Below, in pieces: positions 44,636 through 53,654 of a stretch of DNA of 64,000 nt (position 1 is the stretch's first letter; the number at the start of each line of letters is the position of its first letter). Where the stretch lies: assembly GCF_007671725.1 (NCBI RefSeq), contig NZ_VCNM01000002.1, positions 62,001 through 126,000 of the forward strand. The letters are read 5' to 3'. The notes beneath the pieces are model-generated. The model was not told where the DNA came from. It saw nothing but the letters and a program-made list of their open reading frames with translations, and did not search any database. A program made the translations under genes and the position numbers. Source of the DNA: Halorubrum depositum (GTDB lineage: Archaea > Halobacteriota > Halobacteria > Halobacteriales > Haloferacaceae).

Positions 44636-45394
44636 TTACTTATCGGCGACCGGATCGATCAGCTCCGGCGCGTCGACTCCGGGCGAGTTCACCCGCGTCG
44701 ACACCGGGTACGCCGTCAGCTCGTCGGCCGGGTAGGGGTCCAGCAGCGCGGCGGCCTCGTCGGCGTCGCCGCGGAGCCACGTCTCCTCCTCGCCCGGATC
44801 GAGAATCACCGCCATCCGATGATGGAGGTCGGCGACGAGGTCGTTCGGCTCGGTGGTCACGATCGTGAACGTCTCCACGGGCCCGTCCGACTCGTCGCCC
44901 TCGCCGCCGTCGTCCGACCCGCCGCCGAACGCCCCGAGGCCGGTCTGCGTCGTCTCGGGCTCGGGGGGCTCCCACCGCTCGTAGAGGCCCGCCATCGCGA
45001 ACGGTCGGTCGTCCTCGAACGCGACGCGGTAGGGGGTCTTCCCGGGGTCGCCGGAGCCGCCGTGGTCGCCGGGGCCGTCCGGCCCGCCGCCGTCGACCCA
45101 CTCGTAGAAGCCGTCGGCGGGGACGAGACACCGCCGCCGCTCGAAGGCGTCGGCGAAGCTCCGCTTCTCGCGGACCGTCTCGGCGCGGGCGTTGATCAGG
45201 CCGAACGACTCGTCGGCCCACGAGGGCGTCAGCCCCCACTCCATCCGGGTCGCGGCGGTCGGATCCTCGTCGGCGATCACCGGAAGCTCCTGGCCGGGCG
45301 CACAGTTGTAGCTGGGCTCGACGCCGCCGAAGTCGGCGCCGAACCGCGCCTCGAGGTCGGCGGCGGGTGTGAAAAGCGTATAGCGGCCGCACAT
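44636..45394 (-). CDS. SRAP-domain protein (YedK/HMCES-like)
   Basis: 252 residues. Cys2 in MCGRYTLF is the residue that cross-links abasic DNA sites in YedK/HMCES. NARAETVREKRSF near 71 and DLHHRMAVIL near 192 complete the active site. Two Gly/Asp-rich loops (about 105-122 and 150-167) are long for the family. A TATA-like GTTAAGTA lies about 27 bases upstream. Confidence 0.92.
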   Translation of the reverse strand: MCGRYTLFTPAADLEARFGADFGGVEPSYNCAPGQELPVIADEDPTAATRMEWGLTPSWADESFGLINARAETVREKRSFADAFERRRCLVPADGFYEWVDGGGPDGPGDHGGSGDPGKTPYRVAFEDDRPFAMAGLYERWEPPEPETTQTGLGAFGGGSDDGGEGDESDGPVETFTIVTTEPNDLVADLHHRMAVILDPGEEETWLRGDADEAAALLDPYPADELTAYPVSTRVNSPGVDAPELIDPVADK

Positions 45395-45527
45395 TGATGG
45401 CGGGAGTTGGCGCCGCCGATACTTAACTAGCGGTCGATCGCACCGTCGGCTCCCGCCTCGCCGCCTCCCGTCCTCTCGCCCCGTCGCCTCCCGTCGGGTT
45501 TTTGCCCGCGCGCCGCCGCGGTCGGGT

Positions 45528-46292
45528 ATGCGCATCGAGAACAGCTTCATCCCGGTCGAGGGAGTGGGCGAGACGACGGAGCGCCGGCTCTGGCGCGAGG
45601 GCGTCACCACCTGGCGCGACTTCGACCCCGCCGTCGACGTCGCGGGCGTCGGCTCGACCACCGCCGACCGGATCGAGTCGTTCATCGCCGAGGCGCTGAC
45701 GCGCCTCGACGACGGCGACGCGGCCTACTTCGACCGCGCGTTCCCGAGCGGGGAGCGCTGGCGGCTCTACGAGAACTTCCGCGAGGAGACCTGCTTCTTT
45801 GACATCGAGACGACCGGCCTCGACGAGCACCGCGACCGCGTGACGACCGTGAGCTTCCACCGGGACGGGGAGACGACGACGCTGGTCGCCGGCGACGACC
45901 TCACCGCCGACCGCCTGCGCGAGCGGTTCGCCGACGCCAGCCTGCTCGCGACGTTCAACGGCGCGCGCTTCGACGTCCCCTTCCTCGAGACCTCCTTCGG
46001 CATCGAAGTGGACACGCCCCACCTCGACCTGATGTACCCCTGCAAGCGGATCGGGCTCTCCGGGGGGCTGAAGCCCATCGAGAAGGAGATCGGGATCGAC
46101 CGCGACCGCCCGGACATCTCGGGGCGGGACGCGGTCCGACTCTGGCGCGAGTACGAGCGCGGCGACGCCGACGCGCTCGACACGCTCGTCTCGTACAACC
46201 GCGAGGACACCGAGAACCTCCGAACGCTCGCCGACTTCGTCTGCGAGCGGCTCCACGAGGACGTGTTCGTCGGCGCCGCTGCCGAGCGATAG
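45528..46292 (+). CDS. RNase H-like 3'-5' exonuclease-type protein
   Basis: 254 residues. A small helix-hairpin-helix-like N-terminus (GVGETTERRLWREGVTTW) precedes a DEDD nuclease: FFDIETTGL near residue 90, TFNGARFDVPFL near 143 and YNREDTENLRTL near 225. This is the YprB-like branch. The HhH domain suggests DNA binding. Confidence 0.85.
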   Translation: MRIENSFIPVEGVGETTERRLWREGVTTWRDFDPAVDVAGVGSTTADRIESFIAEALTRLDDGDAAYFDRAFPSGERWRLYENFREETCFFDIETTGLDEHRDRVTTVSFHRDGETTTLVAGDDLTADRLRERFADASLLATFNGARFDVPFLETSFGIEVDTPHLDLMYPCKRIGLSGGLKPIEKEIGIDRDRPDISGRDAVRLWREYERGDADALDTLVSYNREDTENLRTLADFVCERLHEDVFVGAAAER

Positions 46293-46323
46293 AGCGGTCC
46301 GAACATCGACCGACGGGCGCCCG

Positions 46324-47373
46324 CTACGTCGCTTCGGCGTCGGGGTCGACCTGGGTCTCTGCCGTCTCCGACTCCACGTCGCTTTCGGCGTCCGCCTCGG
46401 CGTCGGCGTCCTCTGTGTCCGTTTCGTCGTCGGCGTCCTCGCCCTCTGCGTCCGCCTCGTCGTTGGCCGACTCCGTCGGTTCGTCGGCGTCCAGCTCGTC
46501 GGAGTCCTCCCCGTCGTCGGCGTCCGTCTCGCTCTCCGTCTCCTGGATCAGCTTCATCTCGCCGCGGGCCCGGAGGGAGCCGTCGATCTCGGCGCCGTCG
46601 TGGACCACGAGGTCGCCGGCGGAGACGTCGCCGAGCACCCGCGCGCCGGCCTCGATGGTGACCGTCCCGCCGCGGGTGGTGACGTCGCCGTGGATGACCG
46701 TCTCGGCGCCGACGGTGACGCCCTCGCGGGCGCGGAGGGAGCCGAACACCTCGTTGCGCTCGCCGACGCGGACGGATTCGGCGCGGAGGTTCCCGTGAAT
46801 GCGGCAGTCGTCGCCGACCGTCGCCGGCGTCGAGACGCGCCACGCGTCGTCGGAGATCTCGGCGCCGCGCGGGACCAGCAGGGGGTCGCGCACGTCGTCG
46901 CCGTCGGCGAGCGCCTCGGCGAGCTCGTCGGCCGCGTCGGTCTCGCCGACCCGCAGGAGCTGTGAGAGGACGATGAAGTAGAAGACGATGGTGGGGACGG
47001 GGTTGCGGATGACGATCCAGCCGTTCGCCTCGAACCCCTCCTCGATCGACACGTCGTCGCCGATGTCGAGGTCCCCGGAGACCATCAGCCGGCCGGTGAC
47101 CGTCACGCGCTCGCCGAGGTACGCGTCCTCACCGACGAGCACGTTGCCGTCGACGGTACACCACGTGTCGAGCCGGCAGTCGCCCTCGGCCTCGATGTCG
47201 TTGCCGACGCGCACCCGCTCGCCGATCGCGACGTTGCGCCCGCGGAGGCCGAACTCCACCGTCGACTGGCCGCCGACGAGCACGTCGCCGTCGACGACGA
47301 GGTCGTGCTCCTCGACGGTCGTCTCGGACGGGACCGCGAGCTCCTCTATCGGACCGTCTCCTCGCAGCGACAC
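46324..47373 (-). CDS. Bactofilin-like polymer-forming protein
   Basis: 349 residues from a GTG. Tandem beta-helix repeats rich in Gly/Val (VDGDVLVGGQ, IHGNLRAESVRVGERNEV) match bactofilins. Residues about 118-138 form a hydrophobic stretch (VPTIVFYFIVLSQLLRVG) not usual in the core. The C-terminal ~75 residues are Asp/Glu/Ala repeats. A relationship with the cell-shape halofilin HalA of Haloferax is possible but untested. Confidence 0.78.
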   Translation of the reverse strand: MSLRGDGPIEELAVPSETTVEEHDLVVDGDVLVGGQSTVEFGLRGRNVAIGERVRVGNDIEAEGDCRLDTWCTVDGNVLVGEDAYLGERVTVTGRLMVSGDLDIGDDVSIEEGFEANGWIVIRNPVPTIVFYFIVLSQLLRVGETDAADELAEALADGDDVRDPLLVPRGAEISDDAWRVSTPATVGDDCRIHGNLRAESVRVGERNEVFGSLRAREGVTVGAETVIHGDVTTRGGTVTIEAGARVLGDVSAGDLVVHDGAEIDGSLRARGEMKLIQETESETDADDGEDSDELDADEPTESANDEADAEGEDADDETDTEDADAEADAESDVESETAETQVDPDAEAT

Positions 47374-47546
47374 ACCGGGAGAACTCCCTCCGCGCGTATA
47401 AACGGTGTGGGGTCGTCTGACTGTCGTCTGACGCGCACGCAGCGATCCGACCCGACACGGCGATCCGAACGTTACGGCGCGTGCGACTCCCTCTCGGACC
47501 GCCGCCGGGTCACTACCCTCTTGAGTCCGGCGCGGGAGGGTCAGGT

Positions 47547-47732
47547 ATGGGATTCGGATCGTACGACGAGAGCGAGCAGAAGGACCAGGACGTAGACACC
47601 GACGACGACGGCGCCGTCAACGTCCACGAGCACGACCACGACGGCGAGGTGTCCATCGAGGGCGGCGCGTCCACCGACGACCTGGTCGGCCGCCTCTCGG
47701 AGATGAAAGACGACGACGGCGACGAGGAGTAA
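47547..47732 (+). CDS. DUF5786 small acidic protein
   Basis: 61 residues. MGFGSYDESEQ at the N-terminus, NVHEHDHDGEVSIE in the middle and STDDLVGRLSEMKDD at the end fit this haloarchaeal family. Unknown function. The true start is at 47547; an upstream in-frame ATG gives a Pro-rich, improbable leader. Confidence 0.8.
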   Translation: MGFGSYDESEQKDQDVDTDDDGAVNVHEHDHDGEVSIEGGASTDDLVGRLSEMKDDDGDEE

Positions 47733-47769
47733 GCGGCCGTCCGAACGGTCGTCCACGCCGTGTCACGCT

Positions 47770-47779
47770 CCTTTTATCT
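47770..47779 (+). promoter_or_regulatory. TATA box of the DUF5800 gene
   Basis: CCTTTTATCT centred about 27 bases ahead of the ATG, leaderless spacing. Confidence 0.5.
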
Positions 47780-47800
47780 GGTCGACGCCTACGACGCCCC

Positions 47801-47998
47801 ATGAGCACCGACCTGACCTTCACCGACGACGGCGTCGACGTCGTCTACGAGGGGACCGAGTTCGAGCTGGAGAAGGACCTGATCGAGGAGGCGACCGGTA
47901 AGGGGTTCCGCGACGTCACCGACCACGAGGTGTTACAGATCGTCGCCGAGGAGCCCGAGTTGGACGGCGAGCCCGTGCGGATCGGCGACGTCCTGTAG
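47801..47998 (+). CDS. DUF5800 small protein
   Basis: 65 residues, haloarchaeal family of unknown function. LTFTDDGVDVVYEGTEFELE starts it and EPVRIGDVL ends it, as in other members. Confidence 0.8.
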   Translation: MSTDLTFTDDGVDVVYEGTEFELEKDLIEEATGKGFRDVTDHEVLQIVAEEPELDGEPVRIGDVL

Positions 47999-48050
47999 GG
48001 CGACTCCGCGAAGCGGTACGATTTTACGCCCCGGTCGGTTCCGCCGGGGT

Positions 48051-49256
48051 ATGAAGCTCGGAGACGCGCTCGGAGCGCTCACGGGGTCGAAGCTCAGGAC
48101 CGCTCTCGTCGGGCTCGTTGTCCTCGGGGGCGCGGTCGGCGGCGCGTTCGCCGTCGGGATCCTCGGCGTCCCGGGCGTCGCGGCGGTCGACAACACCTTC
48201 GGCAACGTGACGAACGAGACGACCGAAGTGAAGACGGATCTGGTCGTCTCGAACCCGAACCCGGTCGGCATCGGGCTCGACGGCGTCTCCGTGAACTACA
48301 CCGTCTCGATGAACGACGTCGAGATGGCGCAGGGCGGCCGCAAGGGGGTGACCGTCGAGTCCGGCAACTCCACGATACCCCTCGAAACGGACCTGCGGAA
48401 CGACGCGATCCCGCCGTGGTGGGTCACTCACGTCCGCAACGGCGAGCGGACCGACGTCGGTATCGACGCCAGCGTCACCTCGGACCTGCTCGGCCGGACC
48501 GTGGAGTTCAGCCGGAGCCGCGAGATCACGACCGACCTGCTCGGCGCCTTCAACTCGAACGAGACCCGACCGGTGAACGCCGACAGCCCGCTGACCGACG
48601 ACCCGATCCTCTACGTCAACGAGACGCGGGGCGAGTGGGGAAGCGTCAGCGAGGCCGAGACGCCGATAGACATGGCGTTCACCGTCTACAACCCGAACCT
48701 CGAACCGTACGCGATCACGGAGATCGGCTACGACGTCACGATGAACGACGTCGAGATGGCCACGGGACGGACCGAGGAGGGGTACGTGATCCCCTCGCGG
48801 AGCTCCGAGACGATCGAGTTCACGACCGCGCTCCGGAACCCCCGCCTCGACGAGTGGTGGGTCACGCACCTCGACGAGGAGGTCCGCGGTCATCAGGTGA
48901 GCCAGCTCCGGATCGAGTTCTACGCCGTGATCGAGCTCCCGAGCGGCGAGGAGGTCACCGTTCCGCTCGACGAGCTGACCTACGAGGAGACGATCGAGAC
49001 CGACATCTTCGACGAGGGCGACGACGTGCGCGACGCGGGCGACGCCGACGGGAGCGGTGCCGACGGCGACGGTTCCGGCACGAGCGACGACACCACGGAC
49101 GGCGGGAACGAGACCGACGACGGGAGCAGTACCGACGACGACACCACTGATGACGGAGACTCCACCGGCGGTAACACCAGCGACGACGACGGTACCGACG
49201 ACAACACCACCGACGGCGGATCGGACGGCGGTGACGACGGCGTTCTGCCGCTGTAG
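48051..49256 (+). CDS. Membrane-anchored protein with two LEA-2 (WHy) domains
   Basis: 401 residues. An N-terminal membrane helix (residues 20-40) is followed by two similar domains, each with NPNP/NPNLEP and a MNDVEMA motif (near residues 87 and 230), as in late embryogenesis abundant type-2 proteins. The C-terminal ~80 residues are a Thr/Asp/Gly-rich stalk. It is probably surface-exposed; desiccation or salt protection is a guess. Confidence 0.78.
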   Translation: MKLGDALGALTGSKLRTALVGLVVLGGAVGGAFAVGILGVPGVAAVDNTFGNVTNETTEVKTDLVVSNPNPVGIGLDGVSVNYTVSMNDVEMAQGGRKGVTVESGNSTIPLETDLRNDAIPPWWVTHVRNGERTDVGIDASVTSDLLGRTVEFSRSREITTDLLGAFNSNETRPVNADSPLTDDPILYVNETRGEWGSVSEAETPIDMAFTVYNPNLEPYAITEIGYDVTMNDVEMATGRTEEGYVIPSRSSETIEFTTALRNPRLDEWWVTHLDEEVRGHQVSQLRIEFYAVIELPSGEEVTVPLDELTYEETIETDIFDEGDDVRDAGDADGSGADGDGSGTSDDTTDGGNETDDGSSTDDDTTDDGDSTGGNTSDDDGTDDNTTDGGSDGGDDGVLPL

Positions 49257-49481
49257 CGACGTCGAGGCCCCCAAACGCTGATCGGTCGGAACCGGTCGGC
49301 GTGACGGCCGCTCTCTCTCTCAGCGTCGACGCTCCGGTACACAAGCCGACCAAACTCCGACTCAACTGGAATTGTTCGAGGAAAACGATGTTTGCTATCG
49401 GTCGGCGCGAGACCGCGTCTGGCGCGAACGCGCGCTTCGGTATACAACACTACTTTAGTTGCGGCCGCCGAACGCCCGATA

Positions 49482-50285
49482 ATGGCCGACGCCGACGGCG
49501 GGGGCTCGCCGGACGTCCTCGAGAACAAGCGGAGCGCGACGCGGTATCAGGTCCTCGTGGAGATCGCGGCCCGCCAGCCGGCGGTGAGTCAGGGGGAGAT
49601 AGCCGACACGATCGGCGTGACCTCGCAGGCGGTCAGCGACTACGTCCGCGACCTCGTCGAGGCCGGATACGTCGACAAGGGCGGCCGCGGCCGGTACGAG
49701 GTGACGAAGGAGGGGGTCGACTGGCTCATCTCCCGCACCGACGACCTGGAGACGTACCTCGAACGGGTGAACTCCGACGTCCTCGGCAGCGTCGAGGTCG
49801 ACGCCGCCATCGCGCTCGACGACGTGGCAGAGGGGAGCGAGGTCGGGCTGGTGATGCGCGACGGCGTCCTCCACGCCAACCCCGCGGGCGGCACCGCGAC
49901 CGCGGTCACCGTCACGAGTGCGGAGCGAGGCGCGGCGGTCGGCGTCGCCGACTTCGAGGGGGTCGTCGACTACGACACCGGAACCGTCTCCGTGCTTCCC
50001 GTTCCCACCGTCACCGACGAGACCCCGCCCGACCCGGACGTGATCTCGACGCACGTCCCGGATGACGGATTGCTCGCGGTCGCCGGCACCGAGGCGTACG
50101 CGCTCGTCTCCCGGAGCACGGCGACCCCGGACATCCGGTTCGGGACCGCCGAGGCCGTCGCGGAGGCGGGGATGCTCGGCCTCGACGTCCTGTTAGTCGC
50201 GGTGACCGACGAGATCCCGCGTCACACGTCCAAGCTCCGGGATAGGAACGTCCCGCATCGAGTCCTCGACTCCGACGACCGTTAG
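49482..50285 (+). CDS. Winged-helix transcription regulator
   Basis: 267 residues. Residues 18-80 form a wHTH (VSQGEIADTIGVTSQAVSDY with recognition helix). The remainder is a unique domain with repeated Val/Asp segments and RHTSKLRDRNVPHRVLDSD at the end. The ligand and targets are unknown. I chose the ATG at 49482 with TATA-like TACTTTAG 30 bases upstream. Confidence 0.75.
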   Translation: MADADGGGSPDVLENKRSATRYQVLVEIAARQPAVSQGEIADTIGVTSQAVSDYVRDLVEAGYVDKGGRGRYEVTKEGVDWLISRTDDLETYLERVNSDVLGSVEVDAAIALDDVAEGSEVGLVMRDGVLHANPAGGTATAVTVTSAERGAAVGVADFEGVVDYDTGTVSVLPVPTVTDETPPDPDVISTHVPDDGLLAVAGTEAYALVSRSTATPDIRFGTAEAVAEAGMLGLDVLLVAVTDEIPRHTSKLRDRNVPHRVLDSDDR

Positions 50286-50339
50286 CCGGTCTCGATCCGA
50301 TCACTCGGCCCTCTGCTTCCCACCGACGGCGACGCGATA

Positions 50340-51434
50340 TCAGTCCGCCGCGTCGCGAACGCCCGCTCCGTCGTCCGTCAGCGTCGCCGGCAGCTCGCCG
50401 TCGTACCCCTCCGGCACGTACGGACAGAGCGGATCGCTCCCCGTCGGGTCCCCGGTCGCCGCGAACGCCCGGGAGCGGCTCCCCCCGCAGACCTGTCGGA
50501 ACTCGCAGGCGCCGCATTTACCCGCGAACTCGTCCGGATCCCGAAGCGACTCGAACAGCTCCGAGTTCCGATAGATGTCGACCACGGACCGGTCCCGGAC
50601 GTTGCCCGCGGACTTCGGGAGGAACCCCGACGGGTACGTCTCCCCGGTGTGGCTGACGAAGGCGAACCCTCTCCCGGCCGTGATGCCGCCGCGACGGCTG
50701 ACCCCGGCGTCGTCGCCGTCGCGCTGGAGTCCGACCCGACGGTAGAACGGCGCCTCGGTGGTCTTGACGCCGAACCGCTCCGCCTCGGCGACGTCGCGGA
50801 GCCACTCCATCACCCTCTCGGCGCGCTCAGGGGATATGGGGTCTAGAATCCGCCCGCGACCGACGGGCACGAGGAAGAAGACGCTCCAGAGCACCGCGCC
50901 GAGATCGCGCACCCGGTCGCGGATCGCCGGGAGATCTTCGACGGTATCGGCGCAGACGGTGGTGTTGACCTGCAGCGGGAGCCCGGCGTCGCGGGCCGCT
51001 CGCGCCGCGGTCAGCGTGTCCGCGAAGCTCTCCTCGCCGCGGAACCGGTCGTGGCTCTCGCGGGTCGCCCCGTCGAGGCTGAGCGCCATCCGCCGAATCC
51101 CCGCGTCCGCGAGCGCCTCGACGCGGTCGGGCGTCAGCGATTGCGTCCCGCTCGGCGTGATCGTCATGCGGTGGCCGAGGTCGTCGCCGTACGACACCAG
51201 TTCAAGGAGGTCCTCCCGGGCGAGCGGGTCGCCTCCCGAGAGGACGATCAGTTGCCCCTCGCCGAACTCCGCGGCGTCGTCGAGGAGCCGCTTCCCCTCG
51301 GCGGTCGTCAGCTCGTCGGGGTGACGCTCCGGCTTCGCGTCGGCCCGGCAGTGACGGCAGGCGAGCCCGCACGCCTGCGTCACCTCCCAGATCAGGACGA
51401 GGGGACGCCGGTCTACGTCGAGGTCGTCGAACAT
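50340..51434 (-). CDS. Radical SAM/SPASM protein, TIGR04053-like
   Basis: 364 residues. Radical SAM cluster CxxxCxxC with Cys22, Cys26 and Cys29 (QACGLACRHC). The SPASM cluster is CGACEFRQVCGG near residue 310 and CPYVPEGYDGELP ends the protein. This architecture is related to heme-pathway AhbC/D and to peptide-modifying enzymes. No peptide substrate gene is adjacent. Confidence 0.85.
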   Translation of the reverse strand: MFDDLDVDRRPLVLIWEVTQACGLACRHCRADAKPERHPDELTTAEGKRLLDDAAEFGEGQLIVLSGGDPLAREDLLELVSYGDDLGHRMTITPSGTQSLTPDRVEALADAGIRRMALSLDGATRESHDRFRGEESFADTLTAARAARDAGLPLQVNTTVCADTVEDLPAIRDRVRDLGAVLWSVFFLVPVGRGRILDPISPERAERVMEWLRDVAEAERFGVKTTEAPFYRRVGLQRDGDDAGVSRRGGITAGRGFAFVSHTGETYPSGFLPKSAGNVRDRSVVDIYRNSELFESLRDPDEFAGKCGACEFRQVCGGSRSRAFAATGDPTGSDPLCPYVPEGYDGELPATLTDDGAGVRDAAD

Positions 51435-51735
51435 GTGCTCGTCCCGCGCTACGACTCATGCCCCCTTGGGGACTACCCCGAACGTGTTCAGTCCCTCTCC
51501 CGACCGCGGCTTAGGCCTCGCTCCACCTCCGGTCGCTCATCCGAGAACCGCGTACCGGCGAGCTGCGGGAGGTCTCGGGGAGCGTAGCTCTCTCGGTTCT
51601 CTCCGGGGATTTCGGGAGACAGCGAGAATCCAAACGAGGGCGAAAAATTGTATAGCGGTATGTGATTTATGCGTCTGGCTCACGACGCGAATCACGTCGC
51701 TTTCAAGACAACAAAACTTGGTTCGGTCCCTGAAA
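51435..51735. other. Intergenic stretch with no gene seen
   Basis: 301 bases between two minus-strand genes. The part near 51640-51720 is AT-rich. I see no gene or clear repeat; a regulator binding site or 3' untranslated region is possible. Confidence 0.5.
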
Positions 51736-52770
51736 CTACCTCAACAACCGGTAGACGTTCGCCTCGTACGTCTCCCGGACCTGATCCCCCCAGTTGTGCG
51801 TGTAGGTGTCGATCACGTCGTCGGCGACGTCGCCCCGCAGGTATTTGACCACGCCGCGGTCACCGGTCCTGTCGCGCAGATGCGTCGTGAAGAAGTGCCG
51901 GAAGTAGTGCGGCGTGACGTTCTCGGCGGCGCCGCCGCCCGTCCGGTACCAGCCCGCATCCCGGGCGTATCGCTCGACGACGTGTCGCACCGCCTGCGGG
52001 TCAAGCCGCTCGCCCCACCCCTCCGCCGTGCCGACGAACAGGGGCTCCGCCGGCGAGGGGCTGTCGGGCCGGATCGCCAACCACCGCTTCAGCGTCTGTG
52101 CCAGCTCGTCGTCGACGGGGATCACCGTCCCGCGCTTCCGCTTGTTCGAGGCCGTCCGAACCTCGCCGTTCAGCTCCTCTCCGACGGTCGCGTCGGGCGT
52201 CACGTACAGCGAATTCGGGCGATCCGCGAGGACGTGACGCGTTCCGAGGTCGTACGTCTCCCGAATCTCGGCGTCGTCGACGGCGAGATCGCGGAGATCG
52301 AGGTTACAGCACTCTCCGACCCGCATTCCGGTCTTGAGCAGCGTCACGACGAGGGCCCGATGGAGCGGATGGCGGATCCCGGCGACGAACTCGCGCATCG
52401 CCGGAATCGGGATGTCGCGACGAGCGGGGTCCTTGTCGACCGTTTCGTCCATCTCCTCCATCACGAGCGTCATCGGGTTCCCCTCGAAGACGCCGACCTC
52501 GGTCATATATCCGTAAAATCGGTGCAGGTAGGCGGCGTACGTCGCCACCGTGCTGTCCGCCACGTCGCCGCGCAGCGAGTGGACGAACGACATGCAGTCG
52601 CGGTGCATCGCCGACGCGGGCGCCGTCTCCGGGCCGAGAAACGCCTCAAACCGCCGCAGGACGCGCTCGTACGACTCCCGAGTGCGTTCCGTCTTCCCGT
52701 GGTAGGTGAGGTCTTCGATGAAGTACCCCACCGGGTCAGAGACCTCCTCCGGCGCGCGAGCGCTACTCAT
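51736..52770 (-). CDS. Tyrosine recombinase, Xer/phage-integrase family
   Basis: 344 residues. N-terminal SAM-like DNA-binding domain, then catalytic Arg150 (MRVGECCNL), Lys near 210, His288-x-x-Arg291 (HYFRH) and Tyr323 (DTYTHNW). It overlaps the upstream DUF5805 gene by eight bases, so expression is coupled. There is no att-like repeat or tRNA beside it, so it looks like a resident chromosomal recombinase rather than the integrase of a prophage. Confidence 0.88.
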   Translation of the reverse strand: MSSARAPEEVSDPVGYFIEDLTYHGKTERTRESYERVLRRFEAFLGPETAPASAMHRDCMSFVHSLRGDVADSTVATYAAYLHRFYGYMTEVGVFEGNPMTLVMEEMDETVDKDPARRDIPIPAMREFVAGIRHPLHRALVVTLLKTGMRVGECCNLDLRDLAVDDAEIRETYDLGTRHVLADRPNSLYVTPDATVGEELNGEVRTASNKRKRGTVIPVDDELAQTLKRWLAIRPDSPSPAEPLFVGTAEGWGERLDPQAVRHVVERYARDAGWYRTGGGAAENVTPHYFRHFFTTHLRDRTGDRGVVKYLRGDVADDVIDTYTHNWGDQVRETYEANVYRLLR

Positions 52771-53143
52771 CGGTGAGGGTGTACCCGCCCTTCCGCCCGT
52801 TGTACCGGACGCGGTTGCGATCCTGTAGCGCGTCGAGCGCGTCCTCCAGTTGATCCTCGAAATCGCCGACCACCGACTCGACGAGTTCCTCCCACGAGAG
52901 CGGCCCATCTGCGAGGGCGGTCTCGACCTGCGTTTCGAGGCCGTCACCCCTGGGGTCAGCCCCCGAAGGATCGGGTTCCGCGGGGTTCTCGGATTCTCCC
53001 GTCGAAAACCCCCGCCGACCGGCCTGTACCATCGTCCTGACGAACTCGCTCTGGGACATCCCGAGCTCGTCCGCGTGGTTCCGCCACCGATCCTTTTGTT
53101 CGGCGGGAACGTACGTCTTTACCGAGCGGCGATCGTCGCTCAT
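52763..53143 (-). CDS. DUF5805 protein (RHH-like + wHTH)
   Basis: 126 residues. The N-terminal 40 residues resemble a ribbon-helix-helix (SVKTYVPAEQKDRWRNHADE), followed by a Pro-rich linker and a winged-helix-like C-terminus (LSWEELVESVVGDFEDQLED). It is the first gene of the recombinase operon, so a DNA-binding accessory or autoregulator is likely. Confidence 0.8.
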   Translation of the reverse strand: MSDDRRSVKTYVPAEQKDRWRNHADELGMSQSEFVRTMVQAGRRGFSTGESENPAEPDPSGADPRGDGLETQVETALADGPLSWEELVESVVGDFEDQLEDALDALQDRNRVRYNGRKGGYTLTDE

Positions 53144-53654
53144 CGTTCGGATTCGGCTTCTCCGGCCGCCGACTTTAATCTATCCCACAATTCCGGATAA
53201 GTGACCTTATACTGGGTTGTAGGTCCCTATCCGGATCGCTATAATTTTGTTATCTAGGAATCTAGTACTGATTTCTTGTCTGGTAATACTAGAATACGAG
53301 ATATGTGACACTCAAAACAGTTGTTCGCCAACGGTCAGAATATTCGGCTCGATCTCTCACTCGAGACTAACGTCTCGTTCGTCCGGGTCGCCGTCGGGCC
53401 GGTGGTTCCCGTCGCTCGCCCTATCGAATTTCCGTTCCGGTCCCGGCCACCAGGTCCCGAGAGACGCGCAGAGTCGTCTCTCTCGGTTTTAGTACGCCTC
53501 TGTGGCCTGAAGCCGTTTCTCTCTCTAAGGTGCTCTATCGGCGCCTCGTGTGGCAGTGAACCCGGCACTTCGCCGGTAGAGTCGGCGATTTGCCGGCGCT
53601 ATCACGGTTCGTCCGCGACGAGTGTATCGTATGTCGCTATAGAAACTGCCGGGA
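53144..53654. other. 511-base gene-free region with AT-rich core
   Basis: Between the DUF5805 promoter and the HisG-like gene. It contains an AT-rich core (53160-53340) and an inverted repeat TCCGGATA/TATCCGGA (53192-53199, 53228-53235). I find no gene; the remainder looks like ordinary non-coding sequence. Confidence 0.55.
53192..53235. repeat. Inverted repeat in the DUF5805-recombinase promoter
   Basis: TCCGGATA at 53192-53199 and TATCCGGA at 53228-53235, 36 bases centre to centre. Good position for an operator upstream of the DUF5805 start. Confidence 0.45.
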
